Source: Clostridiales bacterium
Lineage (GTDB): Bacteria > Bacillota > Clostridia > Lachnospirales > Lachnospiraceae
Length of the DNA stretch: 64,000 nucleotides
Direction: 5' to 3'
Assembly (NCBI GenBank): GCA_019424245.1
Contig: JAHYZV010000006.1
Span: 66,043 to 130,042 of the forward strand
Of the stretch, positions 17,503 through 26,683 are shown one piece after another. Below the pieces are notes generated by a model, which was not told the origin of the DNA, made no database searches, and saw only the letters and a list, made by a program, of their open reading frames with translations. Both the position numbers and the translations under genes were made by a program. Position 1 is the stretch's first letter. Every line of letters starts with the position of its first letter.

Positions 17503-17952
17503 TTAATCCGTTGACGGATTACCAAGAAAATAAAACATACATACTCCTGCAACCGTAATAAGAAGCGACACAAGCTTAATCCATGAAAATGTAGTCTTCT
17601 CACTTCCAAACAATCCAAAAAGTCCTAGCAGATATGAAACAATTATCTGTGCAGCTACAATCGTAACCTCAGCTTTCGCAATTCCAAGACCACTTATACT
17701 TTTTATAACTGTAAATGTTATAAATGCACCTATCACACCTCCAAGAAGTGTAATCTTGTTATCAACCTTAAACAACTTCATGATATCAGGTCTTCCGTCA
17801 ATTACCCACATAATCGCACAAGTCGCCAGTGCTGTCAACTGCACAAACATTGCCGTAACCCACACACTGCTCGCTTTCGTAACATTTGTATTAAATGCCC
17901 CCTGTAAACTCATAAGTGCTCCTGATATTATTGCAATCAAAAATCCTGCCAT
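17503..17952 (-). CDS. DMT-superfamily transporter of the YdcZ (DUF606) type
   Basis: 149 residues, five hydrophobic helices, no signal peptide. Opening MAGFLIAIISGALMSLQGAF and the middle LLGGVIGAFITFTVIKSISG match the YdcZ/DUF606 branch of the drug/metabolite transporter superfamily. These small proteins act as dimers or pairs; here no second copy is adjacent. Substrate unknown. GGGGAGG precedes the ATG. It lies 67 bases after the solute-binding lipoprotein gene and 54 before the methyltransferase, so it may belong to the downstream end of the arginine transcript. Confidence 0.85.
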   Translation of the reverse strand: MAGFLIAIISGALMSLQGAFNTNVTKASSVWVTAMFVQLTALATCAIMWVIDGRPDIMKLFKVDNKITLLGGVIGAFITFTVIKSISGLGIAKAEVTIVAAQIIVSYLLGLFGLFGSEKTTFSWIKLVSLLITVAGVCMFYFLGNPSTD

Positions 17953-18019
17953 TAACTAACCTCCCCATTAATCTGCATAGAATAATTATTAGTTAATAAC
18001 AGGATATTTATTCATAATG

Positions 18020-19291
18020 TTATTTAATACTCTGCGTACTGTTTTCATTATTATTTTTAGTTGTTTTTTCTATTGTTGTTGCAAATGTACTGTAAGCTGT
18101 ATCAACATTTCCACCATCATATACCTGATGAAGCATAATCTCATATCTCATGTATACTTCACCAACACCAATATATTTGGCCTTTACAACAGAGTCAGAA
18201 TAAATCTGGTGTAACTGTTGATAGCTTTCTTCTCTCTTAACCTTTAAATCTGCCCTTGCACAGCTTTTCTTAGCCATGTTCCCAAGATAATCTGCATAAT
18301 CATAAGAAATTGCTCTTGCAACAGCCTTGGATGCATCTACATTCTTAGTGTACGGATTAACTACTGCCATCGTAGTAACAGACATTGCCTTAGAATCAAG
18401 GTCATCTCCCATTGAAGGATACTCACATATTCCATAATCTACATCTGTAACATTAATCTCTGCAAGACTGTCTGCATCTAGCACCGTATAGAGCATATTC
18501 CCAGTAGAAAACAGATCCGCACATTCTTTAAGACTTACTGTATTTCTGTCAATACCAAATGCATCTTTTAACTGAGCGTACTTAGTAAGAACCTTCTTAA
18601 TCTTTTCCTCATTAAGAGATACCTCAGCCCTGTTCTCTGCATTAACTCCGCCTATATTAATATAGGCTCCTGCTGCTGCATAATTAAGGAACATTGAATC
18701 AGGATCCCATTCAAACACCATTGAAACATCCTGATTCTCATCTGTAATCTGGTAATTATCACTTATATTACGAATCTGGTCTATAGTATCAACTGCTTCT
18801 GCATATTTCTTATTATATACAAGAAATGAAGTGTTGAACGACACCGGGTAACCATATAACTTACCACCATACGAACATGCAGTCATTGCAGCCTTACCAT
18901 ACACATTCTCATTATAGACTTCAGGATACATATCATTCTCAGAGGTAAGACCTGAAAGATAAGCCTTCTCCATCTCTTCTGATGACAAAAAATATATATC
19001 ACACGCATTGTCGTTTCTGACCGATTCGTCATATATATAAGTAATATATGAATCAGCCTCAATATATACAGGCTTAACAGTCACCAGTTCATTAGATTTC
19101 TTAAATTGTCTGGCAACGAATTCAAGATAAGACTCATATGCACTGTCATTATACCAGACATTAACTGTAATAGGTCCACTAAGATTAAGCTTCTTCGCAG
19201 CCTGTGTCCTGTCATCTTTATTACCACAGCCTGCAAAGACTGTCAGCATGGTAACAATCAGCATCATACTGATAAATCTTCTTAATTTCAT
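18020..19291 (-). CDS. Orphan extracellular solute-binding lipoprotein
   Basis: 423 residues with a lipoprotein signal peptide (MKLRRFISMMLIVTMLTV, lipobox FAGC). The mature part has the family 1 solute-binding pattern: a first lobe with VNVWYNDSAYESYLEF, hinge SYGGKLYGYPVSFNTSFLVY, and a C-terminal lobe with TTMAVVNPYTKN. Family 1 proteins usually bind sugars for ABC importers. No permease or ATPase gene is nearby, so it would have to use a transporter encoded elsewhere or act as a sensor. The gene begins 17 bases after the argD stop, suggesting shared transcription with the arginine operon. Confidence 0.85.
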   Translation of the reverse strand: MKLRRFISMMLIVTMLTVFAGCGNKDDRTQAAKKLNLSGPITVNVWYNDSAYESYLEFVARQFKKSNELVTVKPVYIEADSYITYIYDESVRNDNACDIYFLSSEEMEKAYLSGLTSENDMYPEVYNENVYGKAAMTACSYGGKLYGYPVSFNTSFLVYNKKYAEAVDTIDQIRNISDNYQITDENQDVSMVFEWDPDSMFLNYAAAGAYINIGGVNAENRAEVSLNEEKIKKVLTKYAQLKDAFGIDRNTVSLKECADLFSTGNMLYTVLDADSLAEINVTDVDYGICEYPSMGDDLDSKAMSVTTMAVVNPYTKNVDASKAVARAISYDYADYLGNMAKKSCARADLKVKREESYQQLHQIYSDSVVKAKYIGVGEVYMRYEIMLHQVYDGGNVDTAYSTFATTIEKTTKNNNENSTQSIK

Positions 19292-19308
19292 AAAGTAAAC
19301 TCCTGATT

Positions 19309-20490
19309 CTATAAGGATTTCTTAAGCTTAGCTATGCATTCATCTACATCTGCCTTAGTGATTACAAGTGGTGGAACAAATCTTATAACATTAGTTCCTG
19401 CTGAGAACAGAATAAGTCCATTATCAAGTGCTTTGGCAATTACGTCCTTAGGATTAACTGATAACTCAAGTCCCTGCATAAGACCCATTCCTCGTCTCTC
19501 GACAACAACATCTATTGTCTCAACAAGCTCATCAAGCTTTTCTTCAAAGTAAGCAGATACTTCCTTGACATTATCTAATACATGCTGCTTCTCAAAAAGT
19601 TCGAACACCTTGGTTGCTGCTGCACATGCAAGTGGATTACCACCGTATGTTGTTCCATGGTCTCCTGGAACCAATGCCTTCGCAACTTCCTCTGTCGCTG
19701 CAAATGCACCTACTGGAACTCCACAGCCAAGAGCCTTGGCAACTGTAAGGATATCAGGCTTAACGCCATACTGCTGGAATGCGAACATACTTCCTGTTCT
19801 TCCCATTCCGCACTGAATCTCATCAAGTATAAGAAGAATTCCCTTCTCATCACATAGCTTTCTTACACCTTCAATAAATTCTTTAGTAGCAGGATAAATT
19901 CCTCCTTCACCCTGTACTGTCTCAAATATTATAGCACAAGTTTTGTCATTAACAAGTTCCTTTACACTGTCAAGGTCGTTATACTGTGCAAACTTAATTC
20001 CCGGTATCATAGGTCCAAATGCTTCCTGATAATGCTTATTACCAGTTACAGCAAGTGCTCCCATACTTCTTCCATGGAATGAATGCTGCATTGCAATAAT
20101 CTCTGCATCAGCCTTTCCGTTCTTGACATAATAATATTTCTTTGCAAGCTTGACTGCACCTTCAATAGCCTCTGTTCCACTGTTAGTAAAGAATACTCTG
20201 TCCATTCCTGAAGCCTTTGTAAGTGCAGTTGCAGCCTCTACAGCCGGTTCATTATAGAAATAATTAGATGTGTGTATAAGCTTATCAATCTGTGCCTTTA
20301 ATGCATCATTATATTCCTTATTGTTATAACCAAGTGCAAATACTGCTATACCTGCTCCAAAATCAAGATATTCTTTACCATCTGTATCGTAAAGTCTTAC
20401 TCCGTCACCCTTATCAAGTACTATCTGGTAACGGTTGTATGTATGAATCAGCTTCTCTTCTGCTGTTTCTATAATCTGCTGTGTATCCAT
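19309..20490 (-). CDS. argD: Acetylornithine aminotransferase
   Basis: 393 residues from ATG 20490 (GTGAGAG upstream); an open extension to 20541 adds a basic head not seen in the family. Class III PLP aminotransferase: [17 protein letters not shown], the [15 protein letters not shown] segment, [14 protein letters not shown] with the PLP-binding Asp, and [14 protein letters not shown] with the Schiff-base lysine. It converts N-acetylglutamate semialdehyde to N-acetylornithine, with glutamate as amino donor. It is the fourth gene of the argC-J-B-D operon, 86 bases after argB. Confidence 0.95.
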   Translation of the reverse strand: MDTQQIIETAEEKLIHTYNRYQIVLDKGDGVRLYDTDGKEYLDFGAGIAVFALGYNNKEYNDALKAQIDKLIHTSNYFYNEPAVEAATALTKASGMDRVFFTNSGTEAIEGAVKLAKKYYYVKNGKADAEIIAMQHSFHGRSMGALAVTGNKHYQEAFGPMIPGIKFAQYNDLDSVKELVNDKTCAIIFETVQGEGGIYPATKEFIEGVRKLCDEKGILLILDEIQCGMGRTGSMFAFQQYGVKPDILTVAKALGCGVPVGAFAATEEVAKALVPGDHGTTYGGNPLACAAATKVFELFEKQHVLDNVKEVSAYFEEKLDELVETIDVVVERRGMGLMQGLELSVNPKDVIAKALDNGLILFSAGTNVIRFVPPLVITKADVDECIAKLKKSL

Positions 20491-20576
20491 GATTACTCTC
20501 ACTTTCCTATTCTTATGAGCACACATTTTCACATGAGCCAATATAATATTATAACCTCAAAGCTTACGGTTCGCAA

Positions 20577-21482
20577 TTATTTATCTGAATCAAAGAATTT
20601 TTCTGCATCATCTGAAAGAATAGCTGTACCAACACCCTTGTTAGTAAATATTTCAAGAAGAAGGCAGTGTGGAATTCTTCCATCAAGAATATGTACTCTT
20701 GATACACCATGCTCAATAGCATCTATACAGTTATTAAGCTTAGGAAGCATACCGCCGCCGATTGTTCCGCTCTCTAAAAGTGTTCTCGCCTCTGAAGTAG
20801 AAAGCTCAGATATAAGTGAATCCTTATCGTCAAAATCCTTATATACACCTTCGATATCTGTTAAGAATGCAAGCTTCTCAGCATTGACAGCTCTTGCAAT
20901 TGCACATGCTGCGTCATCTGCATTAATATTATATGCATGGAAATCATCATCATATCCGATAGGACATATTACCGGTAAGAAATCGTCCTTAAGCAATGAA
21001 TCAAGAAGTGTTGTATCAACATCTGTTACTTCTCCAACATATCCTATGTCCTCACCCTTAGAATACTTCTTCTCAACCTTTAACATGCCGCCATCCTTAC
21101 CACTGATGCCGCATGCCTTAACTCCAAGCTGCTCAATCATTGACACAAGACTCTTATTAACCTTGTTAAGAACCATCTCGGCAATCTCCATTGTTGGCTC
21201 GTCTGTAACTCTTAAACCATTCTTGAATTCAGGTGTCATGCCTGACTTTTCAACCCATTTGCTGATTTCCTTGCCACCGCCGTGAACGATGATTGGCTTA
21301 AAACCAACAAGTTTAAGAAGAACTACGTCCTGAATAACTTTTCTCTTAAGTTCTTCATCTACCATGGCACTTCCGCCGTACTTAACTACAATTATCTTTC
21401 TGTTAAATTTCTGGATATAAGGAAGTGCCTCAACAAGCACCTGTGCCTTCATAAGTTCCTCTGTCATATCTTTTGCGCTCAT
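20577..21482 (-). CDS. argB: Acetylglutamate kinase
   Basis: 301 residues from ATG 21482, eight bases after GGAG (an upstream in-frame ATG at 21494 overlaps the site). Amino-acid-kinase fold with [10 protein letters not shown] at the N-terminus, [14 protein letters not shown] for the phosphate loop, the NGLRVTD substrate segment, and [14 protein letters not shown] near the C-terminus. It phosphorylates N-acetylglutamate, the second step of arginine synthesis. The N-terminal helical extension ([21 protein letters not shown]) is typical of the arginine-feedback-inhibited hexameric type, so allosteric inhibition is likely. Confidence 0.95.
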   Translation of the reverse strand: MSAKDMTEELMKAQVLVEALPYIQKFNRKIIVVKYGGSAMVDEELKRKVIQDVVLLKLVGFKPIIVHGGGKEISKWVEKSGMTPEFKNGLRVTDEPTMEIAEMVLNKVNKSLVSMIEQLGVKACGISGKDGGMLKVEKKYSKGEDIGYVGEVTDVDTTLLDSLLKDDFLPVICPIGYDDDFHAYNINADDAACAIARAVNAEKLAFLTDIEGVYKDFDDKDSLISELSTSEARTLLESGTIGGGMLPKLNNCIDAIEHGVSRVHILDGRIPHCLLLEIFTNKGVGTAILSDDAEKFFDSDK

Positions 21483-21538
21483 AATAATCTCCATTTCATA
21501 TTTATTCAGATATACTTGCTTTAAAATGCTGTGTCAGA

Positions 21539-22765
21539 TTAGCTTCTGTAATCAGCATTTATCTTGACATAATCAAATGTAAGGTCACAGCCCCATGCTG
21601 TAGCGCTTGCATCGCCCTGCTTAACATCCGCAATAGCAATTACAGGATTCTGTGAAAGTATTTCTGTTGCTTTCTCCTCGCTGTAATCTGTAGCAGTTCC
21701 ATCTTTAACAATCTGAAGCTCACCTGCTGAACTCTTAAAGAAGATATCAACCTTCTCAGGGTCAAAGTCTGCACCAGAATATCCCATTGCACAGAGAATT
21801 CTTCCCCAGTTGGCGTCATGTCCGAATATTGCTGCCTTGGTAAGACTTGATGTAACAATTGACTTAGCAAGTGTCTTGGCTTCTGCCTTAGTTGTTGCAC
21901 CCTTTACCTGAACCTCGAAAAGACATGTACAGCCTTCGCCGTCACCTGCAATCATCTTGGAAAGCTCTGTAAATACATAGCTTAAGCCTTCATAGAAAGC
22001 ATTATAATCAGCACCCTCTTCTGTAATCTTCTTGTTGCCAGCCATTCCGTTAGCAAGAACAAGAGCTGTATCATTAGTTGATGTATCTCCATCAACTGAT
22101 ATCATGTTAAATGAATCATCAACAATTGCACTTGTCATCTTCTGAAGAAGTGCCTTGTCAATATCGCAGTCTGTTGTTATGTAGCAGAGCATTGTTGCCA
22201 TGTTAGGATGAATCATTCCTGCACCCTTGCACATACCACCGATTGTTACCTTAGTACCAGCAACCTCTACTTCTACAGCAACCTGCTTGCTTCTTGTATC
22301 TGTAGTCATAATTGCCTCTGCTGCCTGTGTTCCTGCTTCTAATGAAGCATCAAGCATTGGAGCAAGCTTTTCAATTCCTGCACAGATTCTGTCAACAGGA
22401 AGCTGCATTCCGATAACACCTGTTGAACCGATAAGTACTGCATTCTCCGGTACATCCAGCACCTTTGCGACTGCCTTTGCTTCTTCTGCACATGCATTAT
22501 CTCCTTCAACACCTGTACATGCATTGGCAACACCGCTGTTTACAACTACAGCCTGTGCAAAGTCTTCATTATATACAATGTTTCTGTCCCATTTAACAGG
22601 AGCTGCAAATACTTTGTTAGTTGTAAATGTTCCTGCTGTAACACATGGCTTCTCACTGTATACAAGTGCCATATCTTTCTTTCCGTTCTTATATTTAATC
22701 TGTGCTTCACATCCGGCAGCCTTGAATCCTTTAGCTGCTGTAACACCGCCTTTAATTATATTCAT
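21539..22765 (-). CDS. argJ: Bifunctional ornithine acetyltransferase / N-acetylglutamate synthase
   Basis: 408 residues, normal for ArgJ. The self-cleavage region is intact: KGAGMIHPNMATMLCYITTD, where cleavage before the Thr generates two chains and frees the catalytic Thr. TDTRSKQVAVEV and GHDANWGRILCAMGYSG are further ArgJ signatures. It transfers the acetyl group from acetylornithine to glutamate, making the pathway cyclic; with no argA or argE nearby this is the expected route. AGGAGG precedes the ATG. Third in biochemical order but second in the operon, 82 bases after argC. Confidence 0.95.
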   Translation of the reverse strand: MNIIKGGVTAAKGFKAAGCEAQIKYKNGKKDMALVYSEKPCVTAGTFTTNKVFAAPVKWDRNIVYNEDFAQAVVVNSGVANACTGVEGDNACAEEAKAVAKVLDVPENAVLIGSTGVIGMQLPVDRICAGIEKLAPMLDASLEAGTQAAEAIMTTDTRSKQVAVEVEVAGTKVTIGGMCKGAGMIHPNMATMLCYITTDCDIDKALLQKMTSAIVDDSFNMISVDGDTSTNDTALVLANGMAGNKKITEEGADYNAFYEGLSYVFTELSKMIAGDGEGCTCLFEVQVKGATTKAEAKTLAKSIVTSSLTKAAIFGHDANWGRILCAMGYSGADFDPEKVDIFFKSSAGELQIVKDGTATDYSEEKATEILSQNPVIAIADVKQGDASATAWGCDLTFDYVKINADYRS

Positions 22766-22847
22766 AACATCCTCCTATTGTACCATCACATATATCCTGT
22801 CATCACACATATTTTGTCGTGTAAATTCTAAACTTACACCACATTTA

Positions 22848-23894
22848 TTATGGAAACATTGGTGCAAGCTGTAATCCCTCATTCTCTGGAAGTCCGAAGA
22901 GAAGGTTCATATTCTGTACTGCCTGACCTGCTGCACCTTTAACGAGATTATCTAACGCTCCCATCATAATAAGTCTGTTGGTTCTTGGCTCAATCTTAAA
23001 TCCTATATCAACAAAATTGCTTCCCTCAACCCAGCGTGTTTCAGGGCATACATCTTTAGGAAGTACTCTTATGAAATATTCCTTATCATAGTACTTGTCA
23101 TATGCTGCCTTAACATCTTCGTATGTAACATCTTTGGTAAGGTTGGCGTATGCTGTTACAAGAATTCCCCTGTTCATTGGAACCAAATGTGGTGTGAAGA
23201 TAAGCTTTAAATCGTCTCTTCCACACGCATATCCCAGCTGCTCCTCAATCTCAGGTGTATGTCTGTGAGTTCCTACACCATATGCCTTCATGCTTTCATT
23301 AACTTCACAGAAAAGGTTGGCAACCTTAGCGCCACGTCCTGCACCTGAAGTTCCACTCTTGGCATCAATTATAATTGTATCCGGATTGATTATTCCTTCC
23401 TTAACCATTGGATAAAGTGTAAGAATTGATGTTGTTGTATAGCAGCCCGGATTCGCAATGATTCTTGTATCTTTGCTCACCTTGTCTCTGTTAATCTCAC
23501 ATAAGCCATAGACAGCTTCATCAATATACTGTGGTGCTTTATGCTCAAGCTTATACCACTGTTCATATACATTAACATCCTTAAGTCTGAAATCAGCACT
23601 CAGATCTATAATCTTAGTCTTTGAAAGAATTTCATCATTAACAAGTGATGCACATAAGCCCTGTGGTGTTGCTGTAAATATAACATCAACCTCATTAGCA
23701 AGCTGTTCCATATTGTCGTCCATACATTTTGCATCTACAAGCTTAAACATGTTTCTATATACATCTGAATAATTCTGATCTATGTAACTTCTCGAACCAA
23801 GCCATACAATCTCTGCATCCTTATGTCCTAATAATAATCTGACAAGCTCGTTACCTGCGTAACCTGTCGCACCGATAATGCCTACTTTAATCAT
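22848..23894 (-). CDS. argC: N-acetyl-gamma-glutamyl-phosphate reductase
   Basis: 348 residues. N-terminal NADP-binding GIIGATGYAGNELVRLL, catalytic cysteine in ANPGCYTTTSILTLYP, and HRHTPEIEEQLGY with the conserved His. It reduces acetylglutamyl phosphate to the semialdehyde in arginine synthesis. AAGGAGGAGTT precedes the ATG. First gene of the minus-strand argC-J-B-D operon, transcribed away from argG with a shared intergenic control region of 276 bases. Confidence 0.96.
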   Translation of the reverse strand: MIKVGIIGATGYAGNELVRLLLGHKDAEIVWLGSRSYIDQNYSDVYRNMFKLVDAKCMDDNMEQLANEVDVIFTATPQGLCASLVNDEILSKTKIIDLSADFRLKDVNVYEQWYKLEHKAPQYIDEAVYGLCEINRDKVSKDTRIIANPGCYTTTSILTLYPMVKEGIINPDTIIIDAKSGTSGAGRGAKVANLFCEVNESMKAYGVGTHRHTPEIEEQLGYACGRDDLKLIFTPHLVPMNRGILVTAYANLTKDVTYEDVKAAYDKYYDKEYFIRVLPKDVCPETRWVEGSNFVDIGFKIEPRTNRLIMMGALDNLVKGAAGQAVQNMNLLFGLPENEGLQLAPMFP

Positions 23895-23919
23895 AACTCC
23901 TCCTTGTTTTGCGAAGCAA

Positions 23920-24108
23920 AATGCATATATTCAACATTTATGCATAAAATAACGCAAAATGTAAATTGATAACCTACATTATAGCAACTTTTTTTCTTAT
24001 GTAAAGGATATTTTGAAGAAATTTTATATTTATACATTTTCATTGCATATTTGTGCATAATATGCATAATTTGTTGTTGCATTTTTAAATAAAGTAGTTT
24101 ATTATAAT
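23920..24108. promoter_or_regulatory. Divergent arg control region with candidate ArgR boxes
   Basis: Three AT-rich, partly symmetric words of the TGCAT...ATGCA kind lie here: tgcatatattca (23922-23933), atgcataaaataacgca (23940-23955) and tgcataatatgcataa (24054-24069). ArgR/AhrC sites are built from imperfect TGAATAATTATTCA-like palindromes, so these are candidates. The first two fall just downstream of the argC promoter, where a repressor would block it. The third is 34 bases upstream of TATAAT (24103-24108), the -10 of argG. Candidate sites only; the -35 of argG is weak. Confidence 0.45.
23978..24005 (-). promoter_or_regulatory. argC promoter
   Basis: Minus strand: TTTACA (24005-24000), 16-base spacer, perfect TATAAT (23983-23978), 84 bases before the argC start. 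It is an excellent match to a housekeeping promoter. Confidence 0.75.
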
Positions 24109-24170
24109 CTGCAGGTGCATAGCATATGTGTTTTACTATGTAAACTTAATAATATACGGAGGAATATATA

Positions 24171-25397
24171 ATGAAAGAAAAAGTTATTCTTGCTTATTCT
24201 GGCGGACTTGACACAACTGCCATCATCCCTTGGTTAAAGGAAACATACAACTATGATGTTGTCTGCGTATGTGCAGACTGTGGTCAGGAAGAGGAGTTGG
24301 ACGGACTTGAGCAGAGAGCTCTCTCATGTGGTGCTGCCAAGTTATATATAGAAGATATCACTGATGAGTTCTGCGACAACTACATCGTTCCATGTGTTCA
24401 GGCACACGCTGTTTATGAAAATAAATATTTACTTGGTACTTCAATGGCAAGACCTCTTATCGCTAAGAGACTTGTTGAGATTGCCCGTAAGGAAGGGGCT
24501 GTTGCTATCTGCCACGGTGCTACTGGTAAGGGTAATGACCAGATCAGATTCGAGCTTACAATCAAGGCTTTAGCTCCAGATATCAAGATTATCGCTCCTT
24601 GGAGAGATTCTAACTGGAAGCTCCAGTCTCGTGAGGATGAGATTGAATACTGCAGACAGCATGGTATTCATCTTCCATTCAGCACAGACTGCAGCTACAG
24701 CCGTGACCGTAACATCTGGCATATCAGCCATGAAGGTCTTGAGCTTGAAGATCCAGCTAACGAGCCTAACTACAAGCATTTATTAGTTCTTGGATGCACT
24801 CCTGAGGAAGCTCCGGATGAACCAGAATATGTTACCATGACATTTGAAAAAGGTGTTCCAAAGTCAGTTAACGGCAAGGCTATGAAGGTTTCTGATATCA
24901 TCAGAGAGCTTAACAGACTTGGTGCTAAGCATGGTATCGGTATCATCGATATCGTTGAGAACCGTGTTGTTGGTATGAAGTCCCGTGGTGTATATGAGAC
25001 TCCTGGTGGAACTATTCTTTACGAAGCACATCAGCAGCTTGAGGAATTAGTTCTCGACAGAGATACAACAACATTCAAGATGGATGTTGGAAACAAGTTT
25101 GCACAGGTTGTTTACGAAGGAAAGTGGGAGACACCTCTTCGTGAAGCACTTCAGGCATTCGTTGAGAAGACTCAGGAATATGTAACAGGTGAAGTTAAGT
25201 TCAGACTTTACAAGGGTAACATCATCAAGGCTGGAACAACATCTCCATATTCACTTTACAATGAGTCAATTGCATCATTCAAGACAGGTGATATGTATGA
25301 CCATCATGATGCTGACGGATTCATCAACCTCTTCGGTCTTTCACTTAAGGTAAGAGCTATGAAGAAGCTTGAGAACGAGAAGAAGAACAATAAGTAA
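24171..25397 (+). CDS. argG: Argininosuccinate synthase
   Basis: 408 residues. The N-terminal PP-loop [12 protein letters not shown] binds [19 protein letters not shown] and [17 protein letters not shown] are strongly conserved in ArgG. It joins citrulline and aspartate using ATP, giving argininosuccinate. ACGGAGGAATATATA precedes the ATG. It stands alone on the plus strand, opposite argC-J-B-D, and is closed by a strong terminator, so argH must be elsewhere. Codon use looks richer in GC3 than its neighbours (many AAG, ATC, GAG codons), consistent with high expression. Confidence 0.97.
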   Translation: MKEKVILAYSGGLDTTAIIPWLKETYNYDVVCVCADCGQEEELDGLEQRALSCGAAKLYIEDITDEFCDNYIVPCVQAHAVYENKYLLGTSMARPLIAKRLVEIARKEGAVAICHGATGKGNDQIRFELTIKALAPDIKIIAPWRDSNWKLQSREDEIEYCRQHGIHLPFSTDCSYSRDRNIWHISHEGLELEDPANEPNYKHLLVLGCTPEEAPDEPEYVTMTFEKGVPKSVNGKAMKVSDIIRELNRLGAKHGIGIIDIVENRVVGMKSRGVYETPGGTILYEAHQQLEELVLDRDTTTFKMDVGNKFAQVVYEGKWETPLREALQAFVEKTQEYVTGEVKFRLYKGNIIKAGTTSPYSLYNESIASFKTGDMYDHHDADGFINLFGLSLKVRAMKKLENEKKNNK

Positions 25398-25414
25398 TTA
25401 AAGAATATAACAAA

Positions 25415-25453
25415 AACATCCCCGGCATGGTTATTAATCATGCCGGGGATGTT
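25415..25453 (+). terminator. Terminator after argG
   Basis: A perfect 15-base stem (25415-25429 with 25439-25453), GC-rich, with a 9-base loop. The T run behind it is interrupted (gcttatttattctt). It lies 18 bases past the argG stop. Confidence 0.8.
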
Positions 25454-25569
25454 GCTTATTTATTCTTAATTATATTCTCTTCTTTTGGACTTCAACTTGT
25501 CTTTCCACTGCTCTAACGTCCAATTCCGCGTGATGGCAAGCGACTGGATTATTTTCCAATTTACGACAC

Positions 25570-25929
25570 TTACATAAGCCAATACAATGCTAATACTATC
25601 ATGTAGAAAATAACAAATACAAAAAACACAATACTCAGAACCAGATAAATAGTCGGTTCATTTCCCATCACTGCATTCTTGGGATTTATTTTACTAACAT
25701 ATATCGTATAAACCTCCCCTCTTGTATGAAGCGGTGAAAATATATTCATACTTACCCAGCCAACATAATTATACCCTTTATCGTCACGGATAAGGAACTC
25801 AGAAAAGTAATGATTGCTATTACCATATGCGATACCTTCAGTTTTATAGAATTGAGTTTTTATGTATAAATATCTAGCCAAAAATATCATATCCAGCATA
25901 ATATAAATAATTATATATTCTCCATGCAT
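25570..25929 (-). CDS. Small membrane protein, tandem paralogue 1
   Basis: 119 residues: an N-terminal helix (EYIIIYIMLDMIFLARYLYI), a soluble middle of about 55 residues (KTQFYKTEGIAYGN onwards, ending near GEVYTIYVSKINPKN), and a C-terminal helix (TIYLVLSIVFFVFVIFYMIV). No known domain, although the helix-beta-helix plan resembles DUF3592-type proteins. It is a close relative of the next gene upstream; shared words include LYIKTQFYKT and the -GxVYTI- block. GGGGGATGCAATA precedes the ATG. Function unknown. Confidence 0.65.
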   Translation of the reverse strand: MHGEYIIIYIMLDMIFLARYLYIKTQFYKTEGIAYGNSNHYFSEFLIRDDKGYNYVGWVSMNIFSPLHTRGEVYTIYVSKINPKNAVMGNEPTIYLVLSIVFFVFVIFYMIVLALYWLM

Positions 25930-26016
25930 TATTGCATCCCCCTTAATGAATCACATCTAACATAATATAAATCATCTACCTTATCTTACCACTCCCCAAA
26001 GTTCCTCGGTAAACTA

Positions 26017-26352
26017 CTATGACAATAGCACTATGTATAAACCAACAAATATAAACTCCACAATACTCAGAACCATATATATAGTCAGTTCACTCCCCAT
26101 AACTCCATTATATGGATTATGTTTTTTTACAAATATGGTATAAACATCCCCCCTTACATGATACCTTGAAAATATATTATTTGTTACACTGCAGACATAA
26201 TTATGCCCTCTGTATCCATATATAAACTCAGAAGTGTATCGTCTGTCATTTCCATTTGCGACGCCTTTGGTTTTATAGAATTGGGTTTTTATGTATAGAA
26301 ATCTTGCAAAAAAAATCATATCCAGTAAAATCCCCATAACTAATGCTTCCAT
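26017..26352 (-). CDS. Small membrane protein, tandem paralogue 2
   Basis: 111 residues with the same architecture as its neighbour: helix (LVMGILLDMIFFARFLYIKT), middle domain (TKGVANGNDRRYTSEF, then GDVYTIFVKKHNPYNGVMG) and a C-terminal helix (TIYMVLSIVEFIFVGLYIVL). The two differ at roughly half their positions, so the duplication is not recent. GAGGGATAGAAA precedes the ATG, and 87 bases separate the two genes. DUF3592-like topology; function unknown. Confidence 0.65.
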   Translation of the reverse strand: MEALVMGILLDMIFFARFLYIKTQFYKTKGVANGNDRRYTSEFIYGYRGHNYVCSVTNNIFSRYHVRGDVYTIFVKKHNPYNGVMGSELTIYMVLSIVEFIFVGLYIVLLS

Positions 26353-26485
26353 TTTCTATCCCTCATATTTTATATTAGCAATTATAGATTCTTTACATTT
26401 ACTATTCTAGCATACATCAAACTTTACCATTTGTAAACAACCGTACCTCCGTGTCCCCGACACAAGATACAATTCCCGAACAATC

Positions 26486-26680
26486 TTCCGTGCAAATGGA
26501 GGCAGGCTGCTGTATATATCATTTTCAAACCGTTGCTAAGACGCCGGCACTTAGTAAGCTGGGAAAGCTGGCACACAGTACCAGCAAATCCCAGCGAACT
26601 TAGTACCGCTGCGTCGTAGCACGAGCGCAAGCGTGTTTGAAAATGATATATACAGCAGCCTGCCTCACACATCCGCACGA
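26486..26680. repeat. Large structured palindrome: 32-bp perfect inverted repeat around a folded core
   Basis: Arms at 26499-26530 and 26635-26666 are perfect reverse complements over 32 bases. They enclose about 104 bases that fold further: gctggg/cccagc (26558-26563 with 26590-26595) around gctgg/ccagc (26567-26571 with 26581-26585), and ctaag/cttag (26536-26540 with 26550-26554). The core is much richer in GC than the flanks. An acttagta word occurs twice inside (26549 and 26598). The right edge begins 18 bases after the AI-2E transporter stop. It encodes no credible protein. It may be a dispersed palindromic element, an attenuator/terminator or a structured RNA. Confidence 0.8.
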
Positions 26681-26683
26681 AAC

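Noticed and set aside
20443..21285. Plus-strand open frame of 280 residues opposite argB
   Set aside because: Antisense shadow of argB with Ser/Leu-rich nonsense sequence; argB has all kinase motifs.
22227..22874. Plus-strand frame of 215 residues opposite argJ
   Set aside because: Shadow frame; argJ carries the cleavage motif and a strong ribosome site.
26424..26678. Open frame of 84 residues on the minus strand through the large palindrome
   Set aside because: It runs through the inverted repeat and its composition is dominated by the palindrome; no ribosome site. Treated as non-coding.
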